Positions 52,749 to 61,644 of a DNA stretch of 64,000 bases are shown here, piece by piece (positions within the stretch are counted from its first letter, which is position 1; every line of letters begins with the position of its first letter). The DNA is from Acerihabitans arboris. GTDB taxonomy: Bacteria > Pseudomonadota > Gammaproteobacteria > Enterobacterales > Enterobacteriaceae. The notes under the pieces were generated by a model. It was not told the DNA's origin. It was given only the letters and a program-made list of their open reading frames with translations, and ran no database searches. The position numbers were made by a program, and so were the translations under genes. The stretch lies in NCBI RefSeq assembly GCF_010131535.1, contig NZ_WUBS01000007.1, positions 186,001 through 250,000 of the forward strand, given 5' to 3'.

Positions 52749-53104
52749 CCATGAACCCAGGTTCAGATCTGGAAACCCAGGTAATGGAGCTGATTATTCA
52801 TGCGGGCGCCGCGCGCTCGGACGCCATGGAGGCCCTGCGCGCCGCGCGTAACCGCCAGTGGCCGCAGGCCGAGGCGCTGCTGGCCGAGGCGTCGGCCGCC
52901 GCGCGCCTGGCGCACCGTATCCAGACGCGGTTAATCGGCGAGGACCAGGGCCAGGGCAAGATCCCGGTCAACCTGATAATGGTCCACGCCCAGGATCATC
53001 TGATGAACGCCATGCTGGCCCGCGAGCTGGTGGATGAAATTATTGCCCTGCATCGCGATATCGACGCGCTGCAACGACGGGAAAATCACGACGATACGCT
53101 TTAA
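52745..53104 (+). CDS. PTS lactose/cellobiose-type IIA component
   Basis: A 119-residue helical IIA protein with the active-site His in NLIMVHAQDHLMNAML and the start METQVMELIIHAGAARSDAMEAL-like helix. It accepts phosphate from HPr. It overlaps the IIC stop by four bases (ATGA) and precedes the glucosidase gene by eleven. Confidence 0.92.
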   Translation: MTMNPGSDLETQVMELIIHAGAARSDAMEALRAARNRQWPQAEALLAEASAAARLAHRIQTRLIGEDQGQGKIPVNLIMVHAQDHLMNAMLARELVDEIIALHRDIDALQRRENHDDTL

Positions 53105-53115
53105 GGGAGATGGCT

Positions 53116-54555
53116 ATGCACTATCAGACGTTGGCACCTTTTCCACCGGGATTTCTCTGGGGTGCGTCCACCTCGGCCTATCAGGCGGAGGGGGCCTGGA
53201 ACGAGGACGGCAAAGGCCCGTCGGTAATAGATCGGGCGGTCTTTCCGCCTGAACTGAGCGATTTTACCGTCGCCAGCGATCATTATCACCGCTTTGCCGG
53301 GGATATTGCCCTGTTTGCCGAACTGGGATTGAAGACCTACCGCTTTTCCATCGCCTGGAGCCGCCTGTATCCCGAAGGGGATGGAGCGCTGAACCCGGAG
53401 GGCGCGGCGTTTTACCACCGGCTGATTGATGAAATCCGCCGCCACGGCATCGAGCCGCTGGTCACGCTTTATCATTTTGATCTGCCCTGGGCGCTGCAGC
53501 AGCGGGGCGGCTGGTCGGACCCACGCACTATCGGGGCATTTGAACGCTTTGCCCGCACGGCGTTTAAACTCTATGGCGATCGGGTCAACTACTGGCTGAC
53601 GATCAACGAACAGAATATGATGATCCTGAAAGGCGACGTGATCGGCACCCTGCCCCCCGGCACCCCCGATCCGCAAAGGACCCTCTACCAGCAAAATCAC
53701 CATATGATGCTGGCGCAGGCCAGGGCGATGATCGCCTGCCATGAGCTTCTGCCCGCGGCCAAAATCGGCCCGGCGCCCAACATCTCCTGCGTCTACCCGG
53801 CCACCTCGCGGCCGGAGGATGCCGTCGCGGCCAATAACTATGCGTCGATCCGCAACTGGCTTTACCTGGATCTGGCCTGCCATGGGCGTTATAACGCGGT
53901 GGCCTGGAGTTTTATGGCGGAAAAAGGCTTCTTGCCACACATTACCGCTGATGAAATGAGCCTGCTTGCGCAGGGGCGTCCCGATTTTATCGCCTTTAAT
54001 TATTATGCCTCGACCACCGTGGCGGCGGACCTGCCGCTGGATAACCACAGCGCCGGCCGCGGTCGTGAAATTGAGGATCGGCAGCTTCCGGGCATGGATC
54101 GATCGGTCTATATCGGCGTGGATAACCCGCATCTGGAACACAATCAGTTCGGCTGGTATCTCGATCCGGTGGGATTTCGCGTCACCTGTCGGGAAATTTA
54201 TGAGCGTTATCACCTGCCGCTGATCGTGACCGAAAACGGCCTGGGCGCGTTCGATACGCTGGAGGCGGGCAATAAGGTGCATGACGATGAGCGTATCCGG
54301 TATCTCAGCGACCATATCCGGCAACTGCAGCTGGCGATTACCGACGGCGTGCGGCTGTTCGGCTATTGCCCCTGGTCGGCAATCGATTTGGTGAGCACCC
54401 ATCAGGGCATCGGCAAACGCTACGGCTTTGTGTATGTCAATCGGGACGAGCGCGACCTCAAGGATCTGGCCCGGTTCAGGAAAAAGAGCTTTTTCTGGTA
54501 TCAGCGGCTGATTAAGAGCAACGGGCGGCGGTTGGAGACGGATATCGAGTATTAG
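53116..54555 (+). CDS. GH1 6-phospho-beta-glucosidase
   Basis: A 479-residue glycoside hydrolase family 1 enzyme. The acid/base Glu is in TINEQN and the nucleophile Glu in VTENGLG. GFLWGASTSAYQAEGAWNEDGKGPSV and YRFSIAWSRLYPEG are typical of BglA/AscB-type enzymes. It hydrolyses the phosphorylated glucoside delivered by the PTS. The ATG at 53116 has AGGGAG six bases upstream and is preferred to the ATG at 53110. A strong terminator follows. Confidence 0.92.
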   Translation: MHYQTLAPFPPGFLWGASTSAYQAEGAWNEDGKGPSVIDRAVFPPELSDFTVASDHYHRFAGDIALFAELGLKTYRFSIAWSRLYPEGDGALNPEGAAFYHRLIDEIRRHGIEPLVTLYHFDLPWALQQRGGWSDPRTIGAFERFARTAFKLYGDRVNYWLTINEQNMMILKGDVIGTLPPGTPDPQRTLYQQNHHMMLAQARAMIACHELLPAAKIGPAPNISCVYPATSRPEDAVAANNYASIRNWLYLDLACHGRYNAVAWSFMAEKGFLPHITADEMSLLAQGRPDFIAFNYYASTTVAADLPLDNHSAGRGREIEDRQLPGMDRSVYIGVDNPHLEHNQFGWYLDPVGFRVTCREIYERYHLPLIVTENGLGAFDTLEAGNKVHDDERIRYLSDHIRQLQLAITDGVRLFGYCPWSAIDLVSTHQGIGKRYGFVYVNRDERDLKDLARFRKKSFFWYQRLIKSNGRRLETDIEY

Positions 54556-54604
54556 GCGGCGCCTTGGGCGCGTCCCCCGCCGTCGCGCGGCCCCCAGCGA
54601 AACG

Positions 54605-54641
54605 CGCCGGCCGGATGCTATCGATGTCCGGCCGGCGTTTT
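54605..54641 (+). terminator. Rho-independent terminator of the beta-glucoside operon
   Basis: An 11-bp GC-rich stem (CGCCGGCCGGA at 54605-54615 against 54627-54637) followed by TTTT. It overlaps the 3' end of the convergent repressor gene. Confidence 0.88.
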
Positions 54642-55670
54642 ATTGGCCCGCGAAACCGCGGCGAAGGGGCCGGCGATAACGGAGTCGCGCACCATCAATT
54701 TGCCGCGGAAGGGTTTGAGCGGCGACACGCTGTTGCCGTCAAGCACGTTGACCACCTGTTCCAGAGCGCTTTTAATCATCTGCGCCACCGGCACATGGAC
54801 GGTGGTCAGCGGCGGATTAAAATAGGACGCCACGGGAATATCGTCGAAACTCAGCAAAGATACGTCGCCGGGCACCGCCTTGCCCCGCTCGCGCAGCGCC
54901 CTGGCGGCGCCAATGGCCATATCGTCGTTCCCGCAGACCAAGGCGCTGAAGGGCGCCGCGCGCCGCAGCAGCGTCGCGCAGGCGTTAAAACCGCTGTCTA
55001 ACGACCAGTGTCCGGCGGCCACCAGCGACTCGTTGATCGGTATGCCGGCGGCGCCCAGGGCCTGCCGGTATCCTTTATCGCGCGCGGCGGCGGTGGGCGA
55101 CCCCCCGGCGCCGGTGATAAAAGCAATGTCCCGGTGCCCGTGGCCGATTAAATAATCCACCGCCTCGCAGGCGTCACGCTGATGATCGGCAAATACGCAG
55201 TGCTCGCGGGCGTGCGGCAAATCGCGGTTAATCACCAGGAAGGGGATATCGTGCCGGGCTATCAGGCTCATCAACTCCTTTTCGCCCAGGAAACTCGGAT
55301 AGATAATGATGGCGTCGCAGCGGCGGTCCAGCAGAAACTGTATCGACTCCAGCTCGCTGTCGACGCTGTGTTTACCGTCCACCAGAATCAGCTGGCGACC
55401 ATAGTTTTCGGTCATTTTGGCGGTCTGGTACAACAGTTCGCTGAAATAGGGACCGTTAAACAGCGTGTTGGTCACGATCAGGCCGATACTTTGCGAGTTT
55501 TTGGTCGCCAGGCTCCTGGCCAGCAGGTTGGGACGATAACCGGATTCCTCGATGGCCTGGAATACCCGCTGCCGGGTCGTTTCCTTGACATAACTATTAC
55601 CGGCCAGGACACGGGATACCGTGGACTTGGACACGCCCGCCTTGATCGCAACATCCTGCATGGTAATCAT
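54618..55670 (-). CDS. LacI-family repressor, AscG-like
   Basis: A 350-residue repressor very like E. coli AscG: helix-turn-helix MQDVAIKAGVSKSTVSRVLAGN, hinge SGYRPNLLARSLATKNSQ, and sensor domain segments LIVTNTLFNGPYFSELLYQTAKM and FLLDRRCDAIIIYPSFL. It is convergent with the PTS-glucosidase operon. The AACCGGTT double operator at 51038-51066 fits its predicted specificity. Its 3' end lies inside the operon terminator. Confidence 0.9.
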   Translation of the reverse strand: MITMQDVAIKAGVSKSTVSRVLAGNSYVKETTRQRVFQAIEESGYRPNLLARSLATKNSQSIGLIVTNTLFNGPYFSELLYQTAKMTENYGRQLILVDGKHSVDSELESIQFLLDRRCDAIIIYPSFLGEKELMSLIARHDIPFLVINRDLPHAREHCVFADHQRDACEAVDYLIGHGHRDIAFITGAGGSPTAAARDKGYRQALGAAGIPINESLVAAGHWSLDSGFNACATLLRRAAPFSALVCGNDDMAIGAARALRERGKAVPGDVSLLSFDDIPVASYFNPPLTTVHVPVAQMIKSALEQVVNVLDGNSVSPLKPFRGKLMVRDSVIAGPFAAVSRANKTPAGHR

Positions 55671-55870
55671 CGCACAACCCTATTCGTCCCATGCCTGGGG
55701 AGAGAAGACCGCATGGCGCTGATTTTAGCATACCGGCCTTCCCGGGATAAGATTTCCGCGTGGTCCGGGGCAGCTTTTCCCGCCGGTCAGCCAGCGCCTT
55801 GATGCGGCTTTTATCAGGCCAGGCAATCTTCCCCACGGCGGCCCCGTCCGGGGCCGGCGGAGGGCGCCAA

Positions 55871-56413
55871 TCAGCCGAGCGCGGCGTCGATGGCCCGGAG
55901 CAGCCTGGGATCTTCGGCGGTGACGTCCGGCGCGAAACGCGCGATGACTTTACCCTGCCGGTTGATCAGGAACTTTTCAAAATTCCACAACACGTCCTGG
56001 CGATTGGTGGGATCGACCCCATAACCTTTCAGGCGTTCGCGAAACGGGCCGTCGCCGGTAGCCGCCGGCTGCGCCGCCGTTAACTCCGCGTATAGGGGAT
56101 GCTGATCTTCGCCCAGCACCGATATTTTGGAAAACAGCGGAAAATGCACGTCATAGTTAACGGCGCAAAAGTCGCTGATTTCCGCGTCGCTGCCCGGTTC
56201 CTGGCCTTTAAAATTATTGGCGGGGAAACCCAGCACCTCCAGCCCTTCGGCGTGCCGGTCCTGATAGAGCTTTTCCAATCCTTCATACTGCGGCGTCAGG
56301 CCGCATTTGGACGCCACGTTGACCACCAGCAGCACTTTGCCGCGATACGCCGCCAGGCTGCCGGTAGTACCGTCAATTTGCTTGAGCGGTATATCATAAA
56401 GAGACTCGGTCAT
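55871..56413 (-). CDS. Glutathione peroxidase (BtuE-like)
   Basis: A 180-residue thiol peroxidase with the peroxidatic Cys in NVASKCGLTPQY, the Gln of FPANNFKGQEPG and Trp-Asn in WNFEKFLI of the catalytic tetrad. It removes hydroperoxides using glutathione or thioredoxin. Length is normal for BtuE-type enzymes. It stands alone, about 200 bp from the repressor gene. Confidence 0.92.
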   Translation of the reverse strand: MTESLYDIPLKQIDGTTGSLAAYRGKVLLVVNVASKCGLTPQYEGLEKLYQDRHAEGLEVLGFPANNFKGQEPGSDAEISDFCAVNYDVHFPLFSKISVLGEDQHPLYAELTAAQPAATGDGPFRERLKGYGVDPTNRQDVLWNFEKFLINRQGKVIARFAPDVTAEDPRLLRAIDAALG

Positions 56414-56670
56414 GTTTTATCCTTTTCACGATAAATGGGCTGCGGTTTATCGATCATCCCCGCGCCTCGGCGCGCTGCCAGCGATGATAGCGGCGGACGA
56501 TGCCGGGAGCCGATCGCAAACAGAGTATGACAATAGCGCGCCGCGGCCGGCGGCGCAAGGCGGCGCTCGGTCGCCGGGGCGCGGGATGCCAGGTGATGCG
56601 CGGCGCCGTGCTGGCCCCCGCCTCCGGCGGCCAGGGCGGATTGCCGGACGCCGCCGGGCCGACGCGGGCG

Positions 56671-57483
56671 CTAGGGCGCCAGCCGGCCGTTTTCGATACA
56701 GACGGTATCGAAGGCATACAGCACTTCCGGGTCCGGCAGGGCCAGGTTTTTATCTTTGCCCTGGTATTGCAGGCGTCCAAGCAGGTCGCGCAGGATATTG
56801 ATCCGCGCGGCGTGCTTGTCGTCGGTATGCACCACGATCCACGGCGTGGTCGGGGTATGGGTACGGGTCAGCATAACGTTGCGGGCCTGGCTGTAAGGCT
56901 TCCACAGCTTGGTGGCCTGCTGGTCGATGGGGCTGATTTTCCATTGTTTAAGCGGATCGGTGAGACGGGACTCCAGCCGTTGCTTTTGCTCATGCTTGCT
57001 GATATCAAGATAATATTTGATCAGCTTGATACCCGAGCGCACCAGCAGCTGTTCGAAATCCGTTACCGTATTCATAAATTCTTCGTACTGCGCGTCGGTA
57101 CAAAACTTCATCACCCGCTCGACGCCGGCGCGGTTGTACCAGCTGCGGTTAAACAGCACCATCTCCTGCGCCGCCGGCAGCTGCGCCACGTAGCGCTGGA
57201 AATACCATTCAGCCTGATCCCGCTCCGAGGGTTTGCCGAGCGCCACAACACGGATTTCGCGCGCGCTCAGGTGTTCGGAAAGGGTTTTGATGATGCCGTC
57301 CTTGCCCGCCGCGTCGCGCCCCTCGAAGATCACCACGATTTTGTCGTTGGCGGCGATAATTTCGCGCTGCAGCTTAACCAATTCAATTTGCAGCAAATGC
57401 AGGTCCCGATCGTACTCCTTGCCGGACGGCGCCTGTCCGGACGGTAATGCAACATCGTCGTCATGGTGCTTTTTTTTAGCCAT
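56671..57483 (-). CDS. ppk2: Polyphosphate kinase 2
   Basis: A 270-residue class I PPK2 with Walker A FEGRDAAGKDG, lid-region arginines (SERDQAEWYFQRYVAQLP) and Walker B-type LFNRSWYNRAGVERVM. It makes nucleoside triphosphates from polyphosphate. The ATG at 57483 has GGGAG upstream. A Lys/His/Asp-rich N-terminal tail of ~20 residues precedes the kinase core. About 257 bp separate it from the peroxidase gene, and I see nothing in that gap. Confidence 0.92.
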   Translation of the reverse strand: MAKKKHHDDDVALPSGQAPSGKEYDRDLHLLQIELVKLQREIIAANDKIVVIFEGRDAAGKDGIIKTLSEHLSAREIRVVALGKPSERDQAEWYFQRYVAQLPAAQEMVLFNRSWYNRAGVERVMKFCTDAQYEEFMNTVTDFEQLLVRSGIKLIKYYLDISKHEQKQRLESRLTDPLKQWKISPIDQQATKLWKPYSQARNVMLTRTHTPTTPWIVVHTDDKHAARINILRDLLGRLQYQGKDKNLALPDPEVLYAFDTVCIENGRLAP

Positions 57484-57825
57484 TGTCGCTCCCGGTGGAT
57501 TGTTGTTCCTGTCGATCAATCCTCAGTATGGCATTCAAATGCCTGTTGTGTAGGGTGATGCGCTGTGTATTGGCGCGTCGACGCGAAGGCGGTATCATTT
57601 TCGCCGTGTCCGTCGGAGTGATGCTCATGCGCCAGCTCCCGGCGGGCAGGGCGTTGCGCTGCCGTAGGCTCAACGGTCTTTTGGCGCAAAGTTGACCACC
57701 AGGCGCGCTATTCTGCCTTATTGCTGACGGTGCCTGGCATCGGGCGCTTGACAGGTACGGGGAACCGCTATAATTTCCACTTTATAAAAGTATTTTATTA
57801 AGTATCGATTTGCCAAGGAGTGTGT
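57484..57825. other. Divergent intergenic region ppk2 / Cof-type phosphatase
   Basis: About 340 bp with no supported gene. A plus-strand promoter is visible near 57748-57774; the rest shows nothing recognisable. Confidence 0.55.
57748..57774 (+). promoter_or_regulatory. Sigma-70 promoter of the Cof-type phosphatase gene
   Basis: Both hexamers match consensus, TTGACA at 57748-57753 and TATAAT at 57769-57774, but the spacer is only 15 bp. Short spacing usually weakens a promoter and can make it activator-dependent. Confidence 0.6.
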
Positions 57826-58638
57826 ATGAGCATAAGAATGATCGCGGTGGATATGGACGGCACTTTCCTGGACGATCGGATGCGTTACGATCGGCAATGG
57901 TTCAGCCGGCAGTATGCCTTGCTTAAGGCGAGGGGGATAAAATTCGTGGTGGCCAGCGGTAACCAATATTTCCAGCTGATTTCCTTTTTCCCTGAGATTG
58001 CCGGCGAAATAGCGTTTGTCGCCGAGAACGGCGCCTATATCGTCAACGGCGGCCGGGAGGTGTTCTGCGGTGAAATCAGTCGGGAGCATTATGCAAGGAT
58101 TATACATACGCTGGCGGAGATACCTTATCTTGAGACCATCGTGTGCGCCAAGGAATGCGCCTACCGGCTGAACAACGCCGAACCAGGGTTTTACCAGCAA
58201 ATGGGCAAGTATTATCATCGCCTGGCAGGCGTAGATGACTTTTTAAGCGTATCCGGCACGATATTCAAATTCGCCCTTAGCCTGCCCGATGAAAAATTAG
58301 CCGGTTTTATGCGTTTCATCGACACCGAACTGGCCGGCGTCATCACCCCGGTATCCAGCGGGCATGGTTCGGTCGACCTGATCATCCCCGGCGTGCATAA
58401 GGCCAACGGGCTGCGCATACTGCAGCGGCTCTGGGACATACAAGATCATGAAGTGGCGGCGTTTGGCGACGGCGGCAACGATATTGAAATGCTGCAACAG
58501 GCGGGTTTCAGTTATGCCATGGCCAATGCGCCGGATCGCATAAAGACCGCCGCCCGTTATCAAACCAGCTCGAATAATGATGCCGGCGTATTGCGGGTTA
58601 TCGATAAACTACTTCAGCCCGTCCCGGGCCGCAGCTGA
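57826..58638 (+). CDS. HAD-superfamily Cof-type sugar phosphatase
   Basis: A 270-residue HAD hydrolase with motif I MIAVDMDGTFLDD, motif II FVVASGNQ, the Lys of KANGLRILQRL and motif III FGDGGNDIEML, plus a C2-type cap. It resembles YbiV/SupH phosphatases acting on sugar phosphates or FMN-like compounds. AAGGAG lies five bases before the ATG at 57826. Confidence 0.88.
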   Translation: MSIRMIAVDMDGTFLDDRMRYDRQWFSRQYALLKARGIKFVVASGNQYFQLISFFPEIAGEIAFVAENGAYIVNGGREVFCGEISREHYARIIHTLAEIPYLETIVCAKECAYRLNNAEPGFYQQMGKYYHRLAGVDDFLSVSGTIFKFALSLPDEKLAGFMRFIDTELAGVITPVSSGHGSVDLIIPGVHKANGLRILQRLWDIQDHEVAAFGDGGNDIEMLQQAGFSYAMANAPDRIKTAARYQTSSNNDAGVLRVIDKLLQPVPGRS

Positions 58639-58723
58639 TATCGGGGAGCGCCCGTTTTATCAGCGACGGCGCAGTTGCCCGGCGCTAGATTCCCCAAACG
58701 CAGCGATTATCGACTGCGCCGGG

Positions 58724-59791
58724 TTAGCGGCTGAACATTCTTTTTTCGTGCTCGATTAGCCACTTTTTGCGCCATAGGCCGCCGCCGTAGCCGGTCAGGG
58801 AGCCGTCGGCGCCGATCGCCCGGTGGCAGGGAATCAAAATGGCAATTTGGTTGGCGCCGTTCGCCCGCGCCACGGCGCGCGTGGCGCGGGGGCGGTCGAT
58901 GGCGGCGGCCACCGCCGAATAGCTTCTTACCTCGCCCGCCGGGATAGCCCGCAGGGCGTCCCATACCCCGCGGGTGAAAATGGAGCCGTGTTCCACCAGC
59001 GGCGTGGCGAAGCGGCAGGATTTGCCGGCAAAATAGTCCCCCATTTCAACCTCAAGCCGGTCGGTGACGGGCGTGCGATCCATGATTATCTCCGAAGAGG
59101 TCAGGTTCCTGAGCCGGGTCAGTTCATTGGGCAACGCCGGACGATCGACGAACTCCAGCAAATGCAGCGCCTGATGGTCCGCCACCGCCAGCATGGAACC
59201 GAGCGGCGTTTCTATCCAGTGGCTTTTCAGGAAGCGGTGCTGGCGGGCCTGGCTGGGATTCATGCCCAGATGGCGAACGATGGCGGCCCGGAATCCGCTA
59301 CCCGACTCAAAGCTGGCCTCCAGTTGCGCGTCTATCACCTCCCCTCCCGTGGTCAGTTGGTTGACGCCTTTGCCGATGCGGCGCAGTCGCGCCATTTCAA
59401 GGAACGTCACGCCAAACTGGCGTTTAAAGGTCCTTCTTACGGTGGAAGGGTCCAGGCCCGCGGTTACCAGGTCTTCTTCCGACCATTTTTTCTCCGGGTC
59501 GTTTTCCAGGCTGGCCAGCAGGATGCCTAGGGTGTTATCCCTGGCGCCGAACAGCGACAGCGGCTGGCAGCGTTTGCACGGTCTGAACCCGGCTTCCATG
59601 GCTTCCACCACGGTGGAATAAAACACCGAATTTTCTTTTTTCGGTTTGCGCGCCGGGCAGGTTAGGCGGCAAAAAACGCCGGTGCTCCTCACCCCCACAA
59701 AGGCAAAACCATCATACCCCGGGTCGCGCGCCAGCAGCGCGGCGTAGAGCGTATCAAAATCAGGCAGATCGAAGAACATGGCGGTCGGCAC
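58724..59791 (-). CDS. ada: Ada, bifunctional methyltransferase/AraC-type activator
   Basis: A 355-residue adaptive-response protein. The N-terminal domain has the four zinc/methyl-acceptor cysteines (FCRLTCPAR and FRPCKRC). An AraC helix-turn-helix region follows (STVRRTFKRQFGVTFLEMARLRRIG), then the O6-methylguanine methyltransferase domain with active-site PCHRAIGADG. It removes methyl groups from DNA phosphates and O6-methylguanine and activates repair genes. The start is uncertain: GTG at 59791 or ATG at 59779, neither with a strong binding site. Confidence 0.93.
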   Translation of the reverse strand: MPTAMFFDLPDFDTLYAALLARDPGYDGFAFVGVRSTGVFCRLTCPARKPKKENSVFYSTVVEAMEAGFRPCKRCQPLSLFGARDNTLGILLASLENDPEKKWSEEDLVTAGLDPSTVRRTFKRQFGVTFLEMARLRRIGKGVNQLTTGGEVIDAQLEASFESGSGFRAAIVRHLGMNPSQARQHRFLKSHWIETPLGSMLAVADHQALHLLEFVDRPALPNELTRLRNLTSSEIIMDRTPVTDRLEVEMGDYFAGKSCRFATPLVEHGSIFTRGVWDALRAIPAGEVRSYSAVAAAIDRPRATRAVARANGANQIAILIPCHRAIGADGSLTGYGGGLWRKKWLIEHEKRMFSR

Positions 59792-59893
59792 CGTTAACCC
59801 AACATAATGGCCATCTTAAAGGAATGGATTTTCACCGACGACAATTTTCGGGCGTTGATTTTTACTCCCATGCCGTTTTCCGGCAACACCGGC

Positions 59894-60640
59894 TTATTGA
59901 CCGGCGGCCAGCGCCAGCCGGCGGGCGAATTGTTCAACGCAGCCCAGGCCGTGCGGCCATTCGCCGAATCCCGATTGGGCGTTGATATGGCCCGCCTCCC
60001 CCACATCCACCAGTTCGCTGCCCCAGGCGTCGGCCCAGTATTGCGCGCGTCCGAAGGTCAGCAGCGGATCGTTATGGCTGGCAAACATCAGGCTCGGCAC
60101 CGGCAGGCGCACGGGCAGGATGCGATCCTCGATCTCAAACCGTACCGGCTCGGCGGGCGCCACCAGGACCACCCCGGCGATCCGGCCGGTAAAACGGCTG
60201 GCATAATACCAGGACGACAAGGCGCCAAAACTATGGCCAATCAGCAACGCCGGCGGCGAAGGCTCGCCCAGCGCGCGCCTGATGGCCATCTGCCAGCCGT
60301 CCAGGTCCGGCTGCAGCCAGTTACGCTGGGCAATGCGCCGCCAGGCGGGGAATCCCCGCTGCCAGCAGGTTTGCCAATGTTCCGGCCCGCTGTCGTTAAT
60401 GCCCGGCACCAGCACCACGCGCAGCGATGCGTAAGCGGCATCGCCGCCGGACAGGCCTGGGTCCCGCGCCGGCGGCGGGTTACCGCCCGGCCCCTGGCGC
60501 ACCGGGACATCGGGCACGGGTCGTTCGCGGGCGGGTCGATCGGACACAGGCCGTTCGTGCGCGAAACGATCGGGTACGGAACATTCAAGTACAGGCCGTT
60601 TGTGCGCGGGTTGTTCGCGCGCCGGCCGATCGCGGTTCAT
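59894..60640 (-). CDS. RBBP9/YdeN-type alpha/beta hydrolase with repetitive N-terminus
   Basis: A 248-residue protein. From about residue 73 it is a serine hydrolase: LRVVLVPGINDSGPEHWQ, nucleophile elbow LLIGHSFGALSSW and catalytic His in GEAGHINAQSGFGEWPHG. Residues ~1-65 are Arg/Pro/Glu-rich and repeat an ERPV-DR-type unit several times, unlike normal RBBP9 proteins (~180-190 residues). The ATG at 60640 overlaps the citG stop by four bases, so the repetitive part is probably translated. The link to citrate lyase is only positional. Confidence 0.82.
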   Translation of the reverse strand: MNRDRPAREQPAHKRPVLECSVPDRFAHERPVSDRPARERPVPDVPVRQGPGGNPPPARDPGLSGGDAAYASLRVVLVPGINDSGPEHWQTCWQRGFPAWRRIAQRNWLQPDLDGWQMAIRRALGEPSPPALLIGHSFGALSSWYYASRFTGRIAGVVLVAPAEPVRFEIEDRILPVRLPVPSLMFASHNDPLLTFGRAQYWADAWGSELVDVGEAGHINAQSGFGEWPHGLGCVEQFARRLALAAGQ

Positions 60641-61644
60641 GCCGGGAACCGCGCCAGCACAGCCGTTACCGCCAGCAAATCCGCGCTACCGCCGGGGCTG
60701 AGGTTGCGTCCGATAAGCGCCCGGTCCATATCCTCAAGCGCCCGTGGGCGCCAGCCCTCGTCCAGCAGCCGCCGCGCATAGCGCCGGACAAACTGCAGGC
60801 CGTCGAGGCCGCCACGCGATACCAGGTTGGTATCGGGATTATGGGCCATCAGCACCAGCAGGCAGTGCAGCAGCGCGGTTTCGCGATCCGCGCCCGCCGC
60901 CGACAGCCGATCCCAGGCCGGCAGCGCATACCGTCTTACCGTGGCAAACCCGCCTGCGGCCTCGCCGCGCGCGCCGGTAAGGCCATGGCGCAGATAGAGA
61001 CGCTCGCCCACGGTGGCCGGCTTGCGGCGGCCGGCCAGTTCCGTTGCCACCAGCCGGGCGCAGATTGCCGCCACGTCGGCGCATAATCCGCGCCGGGTCA
61101 AGGCTTGTCCCCTGCCGGCCAGGCGTCCGCCGGCGGCGCATAACAGCCCGAGGGAAAACACCCCCCCTTTATGGGTATTGACGCCGCCGGTGGCGGCAAA
61201 CATGGCCTGTTCGCAGGCCAGGCCGGTGGGGCGGATTTCAGCCAGTACCCGCTGCGCCGGCATATCGGCGCAGCGCTCGCCCAACGCGGCAAACCGGCCG
61301 AACCAGGGCGCGATGGCCGTTATGCTTTGCATAAACAGCGCTAAGTCCATATCCCGGTGCGCGCCGTTGTTGCGGCTGTCCACCAGCCCGGGTTTCGGCG
61401 TCAGCATCACCTCCTCGCGCAGCGCGGCCGTCGCCAGCAGATCGATGGCGGGCAACGGCATCATCACCGCAGGGCCGGCGTCAGCGGCTCCCGGGACGGC
61501 CGGCGACGCGCCACGCCACGCCGGGCCAGGAGCCGGGCCGGCATCACCCGCGCCATCCCGTGCCGGGAATACCGGCGGCGCACTCCCCGCCGGCTCTCTG
61601 TCACCGGCGTCCCAGTCACGATTATCGGCGGGCAAAATAGCCAT
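60637..61644 (-). CDS. citG: CitG, triphosphoribosyl-dephospho-CoA synthase
   Basis: Makes the precursor of the citrate lyase prosthetic group. The 335-residue product has the CitG core (ATAALREEVMLTPKPGLVDSRNNGAHRDMD, AATGGVNTHKGGVFSLG, HNPDTNLVSRGG in order; abbreviated). About 65 extra N-terminal residues are Ala/Gly/Pro-rich (GDREPAGSAPPVFPARDG...). The ATG at 61644, with GAGGG upstream, overlaps citX by 23 bp. It is the fourth gene in the citE-citF-citX-citG order seen in enteric citrate fermentation operons. Confidence 0.9.
   Translation of the reverse strand: MAILPADNRDWDAGDREPAGSAPPVFPARDGAGDAGPAPGPAWRGASPAVPGAADAGPAVMMPLPAIDLLATAALREEVMLTPKPGLVDSRNNGAHRDMDLALFMQSITAIAPWFGRFAALGERCADMPAQRVLAEIRPTGLACEQAMFAATGGVNTHKGGVFSLGLLCAAGGRLAGRGQALTRRGLCADVAAICARLVATELAGRRKPATVGERLYLRHGLTGARGEAAGGFATVRRYALPAWDRLSAAGADRETALLHCLLVLMAHNPDTNLVSRGGLDGLQFVRRYARRLLDEGWRPRALEDMDRALIGRNLSPGGSADLLAVTAVLARFPA

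Noticed and set aside
53101-54402. 433-codon minus-strand frame opposite the GH1 glucosidase
   Set aside because: The opposite strand encodes an intact enzyme with both catalytic glutamates. The antisense product is compositionally biased and unrecognisable.
57761-57784. GGAACC followed by CCAC upstream of the Cof-type phosphatase, resembling an hrp box
   Set aside because: The spacing is only ten bases instead of 15-16. A sigma-70-like promoter explains the site better.
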